64,000 nt of DNA from an uncultured Ruminococcus sp. (GTDB lineage Bacteria; Bacillota; Clostridia; Oscillospirales; Acutalibacteraceae), in contig CACZZB010000004.1 of NCBI GenBank assembly GCA_902785555.1, forward strand, positions 1 to 64,000, read 5' to 3'. Of this stretch, positions 25,077-34,800 are shown piece by piece. A program made the position numbers and the translations under genes. The number at the start of each line of letters is the position of its first letter. Position 1 is the first letter of the stretch. The notes beneath the pieces were generated by a model, which saw only the letters and a program-made list of their open reading frames with translations, ran no database searches and was not told the origin of the DNA.

Positions 25077-28000
25077 ATGAAAGAAAAAGGAAATCAAAAG
25101 AAAGCATTGAGAAAAAATATCCTCAGGGAAATTTCTCGCACCAAATCAAGATTTATTTCTATATTCGCCATTATAGGAATAAGCGTGGGATTTTTTACGG
25201 GAGTAAAGTCGGCTTGTCCAAGTATGATTGAAACTGCCGAAAGATACTTTGATGACAATTATCTTATGGATTTCAGTCTTATTTCAACGATAGGCTTTGA
25301 TGACAATGATATTGATGAAATAAAAAAACTCGATTTCGTTGAAGACATAATGCCGTCTTACATGGCTGATATGATAGTCACCGAAGGTGATGTTGACAAT
25401 GTAGCGAGAGTTATCGCACTATCCGATAATAAATCGAAGATAAATATACCTATGATAAAAGAGGGAACAATTCCTCAGAATGACGGTGAATGTCTTATCG
25501 AGAAATACTATGCGAAGCTTGCAGGGAAAAAAATCGGTGATACAATAAAATTCAACTCACAGGACAGCAGTATGCTGAAAAATACCGAATACAAGATAGT
25601 CGGTATTGCCGATTCTCCTATTTATGTAAGTTATTCCCGTGGAAATACAAATATAGGCAACGGCAGTATCTCTTTTTATATCCTCGTCAGACCAGATGAA
25701 TTTTCATCCGAAAGATATACAAGAGTTTTTATTCGTACAAAAGCCTCTCAATCGAATTTTTCTGCATTTTCGGATGAATATAAAAATATGATTCAAGATG
25801 AATCCGACATTCTCGAAGAACTTTCATTTGACTGTATAAATCGTTTCAATTCCGAAACTTTATATGATGCACAACAAAAATTGAATGATGCCAAAAGAGA
25901 GTTCAGCGAGAAAAAATCCGAGGCATTACAAAAAATCTCCGACGGTGAAAAACAACTCACACAGGGTGAAAAGGAGTTAAACGAAAAAATTGCAGACGGG
26001 CAAAAGCAATTGGATGACGGTCAAAAGGAAATAGACAAGCTGAAACAAGACCTGATAAATGCCCGAAACGAATATGACAATAAACTTTCCAATGCGGAAA
26101 GAAATCTGAACTATGCCCGTACCAAGTTTGAAAATAAGTCTGACGAATACAATAAAATGAAATCCGAATACGACAGCAGAATAAAAAATGTCCAAAAGGA
26201 TATTGATAATGCCAAAAAAGAATTTCAGCAAAAGCATGATATTTTTTACAGGCAGACTAAACCGCTCTTTGAACAACAACTGGATTCTCTGCAATCAAAA
26301 ATTGACTTTCTGAACGCACAAACAGAAATAGCCGAAAATTCCATTCGCAGAAAAAAATCTCTCGGACTCGATACTCAAAAACTTGAAAGACAGATACGTG
26401 AATATCAGCAAAATATTCTGCAATATCAAAAACAATATGACAACTTATCAGATGAATTTTCAGACTATGAACAGGAATTTATAAATGCCGAAAATCTGTT
26501 CAAATCAACCGAACAGGAGCTTGAAAATGAAAAATCAAATCTTTCGGAAAAACTCCGCAATGCCAGGAATCAGCTTGACAGTGCCGAACTTAAATTAGCC
26601 GAATGTCAGGCTGAATACAATAATATTTCCTCAACGGGAAATTTTGATGTAAAAATGCTTGAAACCGAAATAACAATAGGTGAAAAGAAAATTCGTCAGG
26701 GCAGAGAAAAACTTGAAACCGAAAAGCAAAAGGCTATTGAACAACTTAATTCCGCAAAGGAAGAATTTGAAAACGGCAAAAAAGAGGCTGATGAACAGCT
26801 TTCAAGTGCCGAAAAGGAATTATCTGATGCACAGGATAAGATAGATAAACTCCAAAATGCCGAATGGTATATATATGACCGTGAGGATAACCCGGGCTAT
26901 TCGGGATTGGTCGAGGATGCACAGCGTGTTGATAATATCGCAAAGGTATTCCCTTTATTCTTCCTGATAGTCGCTTCATTGGTATGTCTTACTACTATGT
27001 CAAGAATGGTCGAGGAAAGGCGTACCGAAACAGGTACTCTCAAAGCCCTCGGATATTCCGACAGAGATATATCTTTAAAATATCTCATATACGGCAGTAC
27101 GGCAGGTTTAGGAGGATGTATTGTCGGAGGAATTTTCGGAGTTACAACTCTCCCTAAAATAATCGTTGATACATACGGCATTATGTATATGCTTCCCGAA
27201 ACTAAAATTGTCGTTTCACAGGCGGATTTCTTTATCTCATCAATAGTTGCTGTAATGTGTATATGCCTTGTGGCGTTCATTGCGTGCAGAAGTGACCTCA
27301 AGCTGAATCCCGCAACGCTTATGCGTCCCAAAGCACCCAAACCCGGCAAAAGAATACTTCTTGAATATATAACTCCCATCTGGAAAAACATGAGCTTCAC
27401 TTCAAAAGTTACTGCAAGAAACCTTTTCAGATACAAAGCAAGATTTTTAATGACCGTGATAGGAGTGGCAGGCTGTACGGCTCTTATAGTGGCAGGATTC
27501 GGCTTGCGTGATTCAATTACCGTCATAGGCGATTTACAGTATGTTGATATCTCAAGATATGAACAGGTCTATGCCCTGTCAGACTCGGGTACTTCTCGGC
27601 AAAAGCAGGATATAATTTCAAAATTCCGCAATGATGAAAGATTTGATACTGCAATGCTTTCATATATGGGCTGGAGCAGTGACACTAATTCCAAAAAATC
27701 AAATATATCTCTCAGTGCGAGAATAGTAATCGGTGAAAGTTATGATGATTTCAAAAAAATGTTCACACTCCGTGACAGACTTACCCATACCCCGATTGCA
27801 CTTGATGATAACTCTGTTGTCATTGATGAAAGAATGAGCAATGTCCTGAAAATAAAAAAAGGCAATACAGTCGGCATAACGATAGACAATATACCCTATA
27901 ACTGCACAGTATCGGGAATAACAGAAAATTACGCCGGCAATTTTATTTATATGACACCTCAATTCTATAAAAATATCACGGGTAACGAAATAAAATACAA

Positions 28001-28541
28001 TGTCATTGTCACCGATGTAGCCGAACAATATGAAAACAGTCAGCATGATATCGCAAACGATTATATGAAAGATGATGATATTATCACTGTATCTCTTATT
28101 TCCGAACAGGTCGAAGCTATCATGAGCACGCTGGATTCCCTTAATATAGTCACTTTTGTAATGATATTCTGTGCAGGTCTGTTGGCTGTTGTAGTCCTCT
28201 ACAATCTCACGAATATAAACATTGCCGAAAGAGTCCGTGAAATAGCTACCATAAAAGTCCTCGGCTTTTACAGTCTTGAAACGGCAAATTATATCTACCG
28301 TGAAAATATCATCCTGACATTTTTCGGTGCAGTAGGCGGATTATTCCTCGGCTCTCTGTTTACGGGATTTATCGTTCAATCCATACAGATGAACAATGTA
28401 ATGTTCCCCCATATCGTAAGACCCATGAGCTATGTATGGGGCTTTGTCCTTACATTTGTATTTTCAATGCTCGTCAATTTCATCATGTATTTCAAGATGA
28501 ATAAGATAAGCATGGTCGAATCTCTCAAAAGTATTGAATAA
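25077..28541 (+). CDS. FtsX-fold ABC permease with long extracellular coiled coil
   Basis: A 1,154-residue permease. The N-terminal membrane segment (about 24-44, FISIFAIIGISVGFFTGVKS) is followed by an extracellular MacB-like domain (to about 255). A very long heptad-rich stretch (about 260-600, repeats such as ADGQKQLDDGQKEIDKLKQD) precedes the first three-helix FtsX block (VFPLFFLIVASLVCLTTMSRM ... ALGYSDRDI). A second periplasmic-type domain and a second FtsX block (FVMIFCAGLLAVVVLYN ... IKVLGFYS) complete it. It pairs with the upstream ATPase. Such large permeases are common in gut Clostridia; the substrate is unknown, and the coiled coil suggests reach across the wall. Confidence 0.88.
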   Translation: MKEKGNQKKALRKNILREISRTKSRFISIFAIIGISVGFFTGVKSACPSMIETAERYFDDNYLMDFSLISTIGFDDNDIDEIKKLDFVEDIMPSYMADMIVTEGDVDNVARVIALSDNKSKINIPMIKEGTIPQNDGECLIEKYYAKLAGKKIGDTIKFNSQDSSMLKNTEYKIVGIADSPIYVSYSRGNTNIGNGSISFYILVRPDEFSSERYTRVFIRTKASQSNFSAFSDEYKNMIQDESDILEELSFDCINRFNSETLYDAQQKLNDAKREFSEKKSEALQKISDGEKQLTQGEKELNEKIADGQKQLDDGQKEIDKLKQDLINARNEYDNKLSNAERNLNYARTKFENKSDEYNKMKSEYDSRIKNVQKDIDNAKKEFQQKHDIFYRQTKPLFEQQLDSLQSKIDFLNAQTEIAENSIRRKKSLGLDTQKLERQIREYQQNILQYQKQYDNLSDEFSDYEQEFINAENLFKSTEQELENEKSNLSEKLRNARNQLDSAELKLAECQAEYNNISSTGNFDVKMLETEITIGEKKIRQGREKLETEKQKAIEQLNSAKEEFENGKKEADEQLSSAEKELSDAQDKIDKLQNAEWYIYDREDNPGYSGLVEDAQRVDNIAKVFPLFFLIVASLVCLTTMSRMVEERRTETGTLKALGYSDRDISLKYLIYGSTAGLGGCIVGGIFGVTTLPKIIVDTYGIMYMLPETKIVVSQADFFISSIVAVMCICLVAFIACRSDLKLNPATLMRPKAPKPGKRILLEYITPIWKNMSFTSKVTARNLFRYKARFLMTVIGVAGCTALIVAGFGLRDSITVIGDLQYVDISRYEQVYALSDSGTSRQKQDIISKFRNDERFDTAMLSYMGWSSDTNSKKSNISLSARIVIGESYDDFKKMFTLRDRLTHTPIALDDNSVVIDERMSNVLKIKKGNTVGITIDNIPYNCTVSGITENYAGNFIYMTPQFYKNITGNEIKYNVIVTDVAEQYENSQHDIANDYMKDDDIITVSLISEQVEAIMSTLDSLNIVTFVMIFCAGLLAVVVLYNLTNINIAERVREIATIKVLGFYSLETANYIYRENIILTFFGAVGGLFLGSLFTGFIVQSIQMNNVMFPHIVRPMSYVWGFVLTFVFSMLVNFIMYFKMNKISMVESLKSIE

Positions 28542-28546
28542 GGCTC

Positions 28547-28575
28547 TTGACAAATACCAAAATAATTATTATAAT
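28547..28575 (+). promoter_or_regulatory. Consensus promoter of the small conserved gene, with overlapping inverted repeat
   Basis: Perfect TTGACA (28547-28552), 17 bases, perfect TATAAT (28570-28575). An inverted repeat starts inside the -10 box: AATACCTCTT (28573-28582) with AAGAGGTATT (28603-28612), whose right arm contains the GAGG ribosome site. Confidence 0.85.
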
Positions 28576-28617
28576 ACCTCTTACAAAATATATTTTTTTG
28601 AAAAGAGGTATTATTTT

Positions 28618-28806
28618 ATGGAAAAATTTATCCCCTTTGAGAAACTCTCAAAGAAAAAACAGAAAGAGCTCAACAAAGCCAAAAGAAATACATGGGGCAT
28701 GACAAACCCTGTCACCAAACGCTCCGAAAACAAAAAAACCTACAACAGAAAAAAGTCAAATCGGGATATTGTATTTTACACCAAAAATACGATATCCCGA
28801 TTTTAA
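28618..28806 (+). CDS. Small conserved basic protein of unknown function
   Basis: A 62-residue, strongly basic protein. The core KFIPFEKLSKKKQKELNKAKRNTWGMTNPVTKRSENKKTYNRKK has a pattern (KLSKKxQ, TWGxxNPVTK, YNRKK) found in small uncharacterised proteins of Clostridia (recalled, not searched). The ATG at 28618 follows GAGG; the open frame extends upstream but crosses the promoter. Its high charge suggests nucleic-acid or ribosome binding (inference). The last 15 codons lie inside the terminator hairpin of its own transcript, so the C-terminal tail may be a by-product. Expression from a perfect promoter suggests abundance. Confidence 0.75.
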   Translation: MEKFIPFEKLSKKKQKELNKAKRNTWGMTNPVTKRSENKKTYNRKKSNRDIVFYTKNTISRF

Positions 28807-28810
28807 TATT
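28761..28810 (+). terminator. Terminator hairpin overlapping the 3' end of the small gene
   Basis: TCGGGATAT (28761-28769) and GTATTTT (28771-28777) pair with AAAATAC (28784-28790) and ATATCCCGA (28792-28800) around ACACCA, about 17 pairs. TTTTAATATTAT follows. The stop codon of the small gene (28804-28806) lies in the T run. Confidence 0.8.
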
Positions 28811-28894
28811 ATCTCAAAAAAAACTTTCATATTTCGGATATTTATGATATAATCCTATTATCATAAAAGAAAATAATAACAGGGAGAATTTGAT

Positions 28895-29785
28895 ATGAAA
28901 ATAACGGATATACTGAATACAAGAAATATGTCACTTTCATTTGAGGTCTTTCCGCCCAAAAAGGAAACAAGCTTTGAAAGTGTAAGGGCTGCAACCGAGG
29001 AAATCGCAGGTTACCGCCCGTCATTTATGAGCGTTACTTACGGTGCAGGCGGCGGTACAAGCCGATTTACTCTTGATATAGCAAAAAATATAAAAGAAAA
29101 ATTCAATGTGCCTACTCTTGCACATCTTACCTGTGTATCTTCAAGCAAAGAAACCGTCCATGAACAGATAAACGCTCTCAGAGAGGCAGACATAAAAAAT
29201 ATCATGGCTTTGCGTGGCGATATTACTCCGGAACTTGAAAAAACCGACCGTTCAAAGTGGGATTACCGTTATGCTGTCCAGCTTATACAAGAACTCAGAG
29301 AAAGCGGTGATGAATTCTGCATTGGTGCAGCCTGCTATCCGGAGATACATCCCGAAAGCAAAAATCAGAAAGAAGATATTCTCCACCTGAAAGAAAAAGT
29401 TGACGCAGGAGCGGATTTTCTTACGACCCAGATGGTCTTTGACAATAACCTGTTTTTCAACTTCATGTATAAACTCCGTGAAGCCGGTGTGACTGTACCT
29501 GTTATTCCCGGAATAATGCCTATCACAAATGCGGCTCAGGTTGAACGTGCCATAAAGCTCTCAGGCTCGTTTATGCCTCAGCGTTTCAAAAGCCTTGTGG
29601 ATTATTTCGGACAAGACCCTTCTTCAATGAAACAGGCAGGTATCGCCTATGCAACAGACCAGATAATCGACCTTTATGCAAACGGCATAACAAACGTTCA
29701 CGTCTATTCCATGAATAAGCCCGATGTTGCAAAAGCTATCAAAGATAATCTTTCCAATATTCTCGGCAAGGACTTCAACAGATAA
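28895..29785 (+). CDS. metF: 5,10-methylenetetrahydrofolate reductase
   Basis: A 296-residue flavoenzyme that reduces methylene-THF to methyl-THF for methionine synthesis. Motifs: SFEVFPPKK with the catalytic Glu, FMSVTYGAGG, LAHLTCVSS, NIMALRGD, and GADFLTTQMVFDN. It is a TIM barrel of normal length. The ribosome site is GGGAG. A -10 box TATAAT lies at 28848-28853 with a weak -35. It is flanked by its own terminator, so it is monocistronic; no methionine synthase is in the window. No S-box riboswitch is visible in the 88 bases upstream. Confidence 0.95.
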   Translation: MKITDILNTRNMSLSFEVFPPKKETSFESVRAATEEIAGYRPSFMSVTYGAGGGTSRFTLDIAKNIKEKFNVPTLAHLTCVSSSKETVHEQINALREADIKNIMALRGDITPELEKTDRSKWDYRYAVQLIQELRESGDEFCIGAACYPEIHPESKNQKEDILHLKEKVDAGADFLTTQMVFDNNLFFNFMYKLREAGVTVPVIPGIMPITNAAQVERAIKLSGSFMPQRFKSLVDYFGQDPSSMKQAGIAYATDQIIDLYANGITNVHVYSMNKPDVAKAIKDNLSNILGKDFNR

Positions 29786-29793
29786 TCAAAACA

Positions 29794-29832
29794 ACCGACA
29801 GACTTTAAATATCTGTCGGTTATTTTATTTTT
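29794..29832 (+). terminator. Rho-independent terminator of metF
   Basis: ACCGACAGA (29794-29802) pairs perfectly with TCTGTCGGT (29812-29820), followed by TATTTTATTTTT. Confidence 0.88.
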
Positions 29833-29860
29833 AAACCTGTGGAAAATTTTGCACTTTAAG

Positions 29861-29889
29861 TTGAAATTTTATAAAATATGTGATAAAAT
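29861..29889 (+). promoter_or_regulatory. Promoter of the NhaC-type antiporter gene
   Basis: TTGAAA (29861-29866), 17 bases, TAAAAT (29884-29889). The leader contains a small hairpin, GACGATT with AATCGTC (about 29903-29926); it is too short for a recognised riboswitch. Confidence 0.6.
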
Positions 29890-29957
29890 ATTATCATCTT
29901 TGACGATTAATGCCGAAAATCGTCGGAAAATATAAAGTAAAGTGAGGTCGAAATCCA

Positions 29958-31646
29958 ATGAAAAAAAATCTGATAAAGAATCTCATCTTTGTCGGAGCGA
30001 TTCTTGTGTATATTGTGTTCTGCTTTATTCAGAAACCTATCACAAGTGCCGTCATCATGGACGGTGAAACTGCTGTCGGTTCTATGTGGTCTTTGCTGCC
30101 CCCCATTATTGCTATCGGTCTGGCACTGATAACCAAAGAGGTATATTCATCACTCTTTATCGGTATACTTTCGGGTGCAGTAATAGCATCCGTAGCTATG
30201 GGAACAGGCTTTGAGGGCATCATGACTGCCGTTGTACAGGATGGTCTTATCGCCAATATTGCTGATTCCTATAATGTCGGGATACTCATATTCCTTGTAG
30301 TTCTCGGCTCGATAGTCGTGCTGATGAATAAAGCGGGCGGAAGCAAGGCTTACGGAGAATGGGCTGCAAAGCATATCAAGAGCCGTGTCGGTGCAAGTCT
30401 TTCAACATTTCTGCTTGGTGTTCTTATTTTTGTTGATGACTATTTCAACTGTCTGACAGTCGGCTCGGTCATGCGTCCCGTCACCGACAAGCATAATATC
30501 TCACGTTCAAAATTGGCTTATCTTATAGATGCTACTGCAGCACCTGTCTGTATAATCGCTCCTATATCTTCATGGGCGGCTGCAGTGAGCGGTACAGTCA
30601 AGGATGTCAACGGAATACAGCTTTTTATCAGTACGATTCCGTATAATCTGTATGCTATACTGACACTTATAATGGTAATATTCATCGCTGTTGCCAATGT
30701 AGATTACGGTCCTATGCGTCTGCATGAAGTAAACGCCATAAAAGGTGACCTTTTCACCTCTCACAGCACTGTCTATGCAGATGATGACAAGCCATCAACC
30801 TCAAACGGAAAGGTCATTGACCTTATTCTTCCCGTTATTGTACTGATAATCTCATGTGTAATGGGTATGCTTTATACGGGAGGACTTTTCGCAGGTGCAA
30901 GTATAATAGATGCCTTTGCAGACTGTGACGCTTCATACGGTCTTGCTCTCGGCTCTATCGGTGCATTCATACTTATAGTTATATATTTCCTCTGCCGCAG
31001 AGTTCTGAAATTCACGGAATGTATGGATTCACTTGTAGGCGGCTTCAAACAGATGGTTCCTGCAATACTGATACTTGTATTTGCATGGACACTAAAATCC
31101 GTCACAACTCAATTGGGAGCGGCTGAATTCGTAAAAAATATCGTTGCAAATGCAACAGCCGTTCAGATACTTCTTCCTCTTATCCTCTTTGTTGTCGCAT
31201 TGGGACTTTCATTTGCAACAGGCACATCATGGGGTACTTTCGGAATACTTATACCAATAGTTACCGGTGTATTCAGTGCACAGCTTGAAACAGCTTCCGA
31301 AACGGGAATACCTTCAATGGTCATAATCTGCATATCTGCTTGTCTTGCAGGTGCTGTATGCGGCGACCACTGTTCGCCTATATCGGATACGACTATCATG
31401 GCATCAACAGGTGCACAATGCGACCATGTAAATCATGTCTCGACACAGCTTCCCTATGCTATGACAGTAGCCGCTGTATCGGCTGTCGGATATCTGATTT
31501 CGGGTTTCGTACAGAATGTATTTGTAGTCCTCGGAGTTTCTGTTGTACTTATGCTTGCTGTTCTTTTCGGAATAAAGATGATATTCGGCAACGATAATAC
31601 CACAAAATCAGAAGCAGAAGCAGAAACAAAATCAATCAAACAATAA
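29958..31646 (+). CDS. Na+/H+ antiporter, NhaC family
   Basis: A 562-residue membrane protein with about twelve to thirteen hydrophobic segments. The NhaC/arsenite-permease superfamily signature is clear: a GSMWSLLPPIIAIGLALITKEVYSSLFIGI start, IFVDDYFNCLTVGSVMRPVTD, PVCIIAPISSWAA, FATGTSWGTFGILIPI, and AGAVCGDHCSPISDTTIMAS. The paired Asp, Ser and Thr residues in the re-entrant loops are those implicated in Na+ binding. It should extrude Na+ using proton entry, or exchange other organic substrates as some NhaC members do (malate/lactate). It is monocistronic, with its own promoter, and ends at a long hairpin terminator. Confidence 0.92.
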   Translation: MKKNLIKNLIFVGAILVYIVFCFIQKPITSAVIMDGETAVGSMWSLLPPIIAIGLALITKEVYSSLFIGILSGAVIASVAMGTGFEGIMTAVVQDGLIANIADSYNVGILIFLVVLGSIVVLMNKAGGSKAYGEWAAKHIKSRVGASLSTFLLGVLIFVDDYFNCLTVGSVMRPVTDKHNISRSKLAYLIDATAAPVCIIAPISSWAAAVSGTVKDVNGIQLFISTIPYNLYAILTLIMVIFIAVANVDYGPMRLHEVNAIKGDLFTSHSTVYADDDKPSTSNGKVIDLILPVIVLIISCVMGMLYTGGLFAGASIIDAFADCDASYGLALGSIGAFILIVIYFLCRRVLKFTECMDSLVGGFKQMVPAILILVFAWTLKSVTTQLGAAEFVKNIVANATAVQILLPLILFVVALGLSFATGTSWGTFGILIPIVTGVFSAQLETASETGIPSMVIICISACLAGAVCGDHCSPISDTTIMASTGAQCDHVNHVSTQLPYAMTVAAVSAVGYLISGFVQNVFVVLGVSVVLMLAVLFGIKMIFGNDNTTKSEAEAETKSIKQ

Positions 31647-31772
31647 TACAAATTTTTGTTCCGAATCGTCCGTACTATATTTTCAAAAATCTACCTTTTG
31701 AACTATACCGAATGAATAAACTTATCACTTTTAACAAAAATTCCGTGTACATAATATTTATTTGTAAATAAA

Positions 31773-31846
31773 ATGATCCTCATAGAGCAAACTTGAAAAC
31801 TTTGTATTTTTCAAGTTTCTGCTCTATGGGGATCATATCTTTTTTA
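31773..31846 (+). terminator. Long hairpin terminator between the antiporter and amylase
   Basis: ATGATCC...ATAGAGCA and ACTTGAAAA pair with TTTTCAAGT and TGCTCTAT...GGATCAT, about 25 pairs with a few mismatches, followed by ATCTTTTTTA on the plus strand. The minus-strand side is only weakly T-rich, though it could also slow transcription of the convergent amylase gene. Confidence 0.8.
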
Positions 31847-31883
31847 TGTTTGTGGCTGTAATGTTTCGAGCCTATTTTCGTTT

Positions 31884-34800
31884 TCAGCTTATGTTATCAT
31901 AGCAAGTATGTATCAAATTACTGTAAACCGTCTGTTCATTTCCGTCTTTGTCTTTTAATTTCATATAACCGACAGCATATACATAAGCAGTTGTATTTGT
32001 ACCTACTGCATACAAAAACTGTACTGTACCATTTATCTTTTTATAATTAGCGATATACTGTTTAATTTTAAAGTTCCTGTTTTGAACAACGCTCTCTATA
32101 TCCGGCACACCGTATTCACTGCCATAGTCTACCAAATCAACCGTGGCATAATTGGGCTTTGTTGTATCTGCACCTGCAAGCTTGTTTGTACCATATCTGA
32201 TACCGACCTCTGTTACGGTATAATCTGAAGGAACACTGTGCGTAAATATGAATTTTACGGCATTTTTATCGTTATATTTTGCTTTTACCGCACTCATATT
32301 AAGTATCGGTTGGACTTCGACATCTTCATCATAAACAGCCGTTAAGGTTGTATCTCCGAGAACTATAAAGCCATATTTTTCAGAGGTGCTGACAATATCG
32401 TCCCCGACTTTCCAGCATGAGAATGTTTTATTGTCAACTTTATCGGCTGTTACACTGAACACCTGACCGTTTGAGCGATTCGCAGTAGTTGTTCCGTTTC
32501 CGTTTTCAACAGTAACGGTATAACTTTCCTGAATAGTCCATGTCTTCTTGACAGTACCTTTATAACCGTTTTTACCGATTACTTTAACAATATATGTGCC
32601 GGCATCTGTACCTGATGTATCACCCTCAATAGTATAATCTGTATCTTTTGTAAGTACATTTCCGTCAAATTTAACTGTTACATCTACAGTCTTTTCTTTT
32701 CCGTCACCGGTAAATATATCAGAAGTCAACTCTACACTTGCCGATGAGATATCCTGCGGATATACACTCCATTTCCAATTTGTTTTGCTTAATTTATGTG
32801 ATAAATTTTCAATATACAATTTTGTCGATGAACCAGCTGCAGGATAACGGTTAGTGACTGTATTATCACTATTGAGCTGACCATCTGTAAAAATCACTCT
32901 TGTTTTATCACCAACATCTCCCGTAACAGGATACTCATATAACTCGGTTGCTGAATTGTATATCATTGGCTTGCCCGGCCAACTCATTGTTTCAACATTA
33001 TCGACCAAAACATAAATATACGCATCTTTCCAAGCTGAAGGCTTTTCAAAATAGATTTTTATACCTTTTTGATAAGTATAAGTTTGAGTTACGGTCTGAC
33101 CGTCTGATTTTGTACCACTCAACTTCATAGTCACTTTATCGCCCACTGACAAATCACTGACAGGAATTGTAACCGTATCACCGCTTGTATAACTTACTGA
33201 AACATTATTGAATTCATATTTTGTATCAGTTATGCCGTCTTCCGCCAAAAGTGTCAGTTTCAGTGTATCATCAAAGCCTGAACCATACTTGGAATAAGCT
33301 GATATGTCTCCGATAGCACTCCATTCTTTGTCTACATCAAATATCATTGAACTGCCATTGATTTCAAGACCACTAATACCTTGAGCAGGATATTGGCTAC
33401 TACTTCCATTATTAAATATAATTTGACCATCATCTGTATAATCGTTAGGTATATCAATTTTATAAATATTACTGTCTGCAAGATTTGTCATTGGAAGACT
33501 GTTTGCCCATGTTGTATATTCACCTTTGTCATTATAAATATATGCTTTTACGGTATTCCAATTATAAGCTGAATTGTCAAAGTAAACCGTTACAGTCTGA
33601 TTAACAGGTTCTTCGGTTTTTGTGTAAGTGTAAGCAGCGGTAACTATTGTTCCGTCACTCTGTATACCTTTGAGTGTGACAGTTGTTGTATCGGTCAATG
33701 TGATGGTATCACCGTTTGTATAAGATTTTTCGACACCGTCTATGGTATACGAAGAACTATTGACATTCTGTGCATAGAGAGTCACATCAAGTGTATCGGT
33801 AAATACTGTACCGTCATCAGCCGAAGCCGATACTTTGCCTTTTTCAGCAGGCAATTCATATATAGTCCAGCTATGATTTTCACCGAATATCATATTTTGA
33901 CCGTCTATTTCCAAGCCGGGGACATCATTTGCAGGGAATCTGTTAGTAGAATCTCCGTTTTGCGAGAATATGATTCTTCCGCTCCGATACTCGGTAACAT
34001 CTATTTTATAATACCCCGTATCCTCATCATAAGTCATTGCTGTACCCGGCCATTTTTTCATTTCACCGTCATCATTATATACATACGCATAGACAGATGA
34101 CCAATTATATTTTAAGTTATCAAAGTAAGCTATAACACGTTCATCAGCAGCTTTTTTGCGGTATTTATAGGTTTTGGTCAACGCTGAACCATCGGATTTT
34201 GTTCCCGTCAGTGTAACCGTTACATACTGACCGACATTTATTGAAGAACCAACTGTTATTGTCTGACCGTTTATGAATGAGCCTGATGCTCCTTCAGATG
34301 TTGTATATGCAGTGTTTTTAGCATTGACAGCTCTCAGTTTAACTTCCATCGTATCAACGAAGGCCGTATTGGTTTCCTTTTCGGCAAATATACTTCCGTT
34401 GAATATTGCATCTTCATAGATAGCGGCTATTCCTGTACTGCCTACTGTACCTGTTATAGTCGAACTTGTTACAGTGAATTTATTTCCGCTTATCTCATCA
34501 GTATAAGTACCGGGATTTAACAGACCTCCTCCGTTTGAAATACTGACAGATTTATTGTTTCCTTTTACTGCGACTATTACAGCACCCTGTTCACGGCATA
34601 CCGCCGAAAAACCGCTTTCATTAATACAGTATTCAGACTGTCCGTACATGGCATTGTGGAAATGGTTGATAGCTGCTACCTCTGCACTTGTGAAATGTGT
34701 ACTTCCTTTTACACCTGCAAGGATGTCATCTTTATTAGTTTCAAACGGACGGGAAAAATACAGTGCAGTTGCATCTTTACGGCTTGCAACTATCGCATAG

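Noticed and set aside
29890..29957. Na+-responsive or other riboswitch in the NhaC leader.
   Set aside because: The leader has only one 7-pair hairpin and is too short for the known classes.
31884..32330. Dockerin domain at the amylase C-terminus.
   Set aside because: No paired Ca2+-binding loop repeats (DxNxDGxxxxxD) occur in the last 145 residues.
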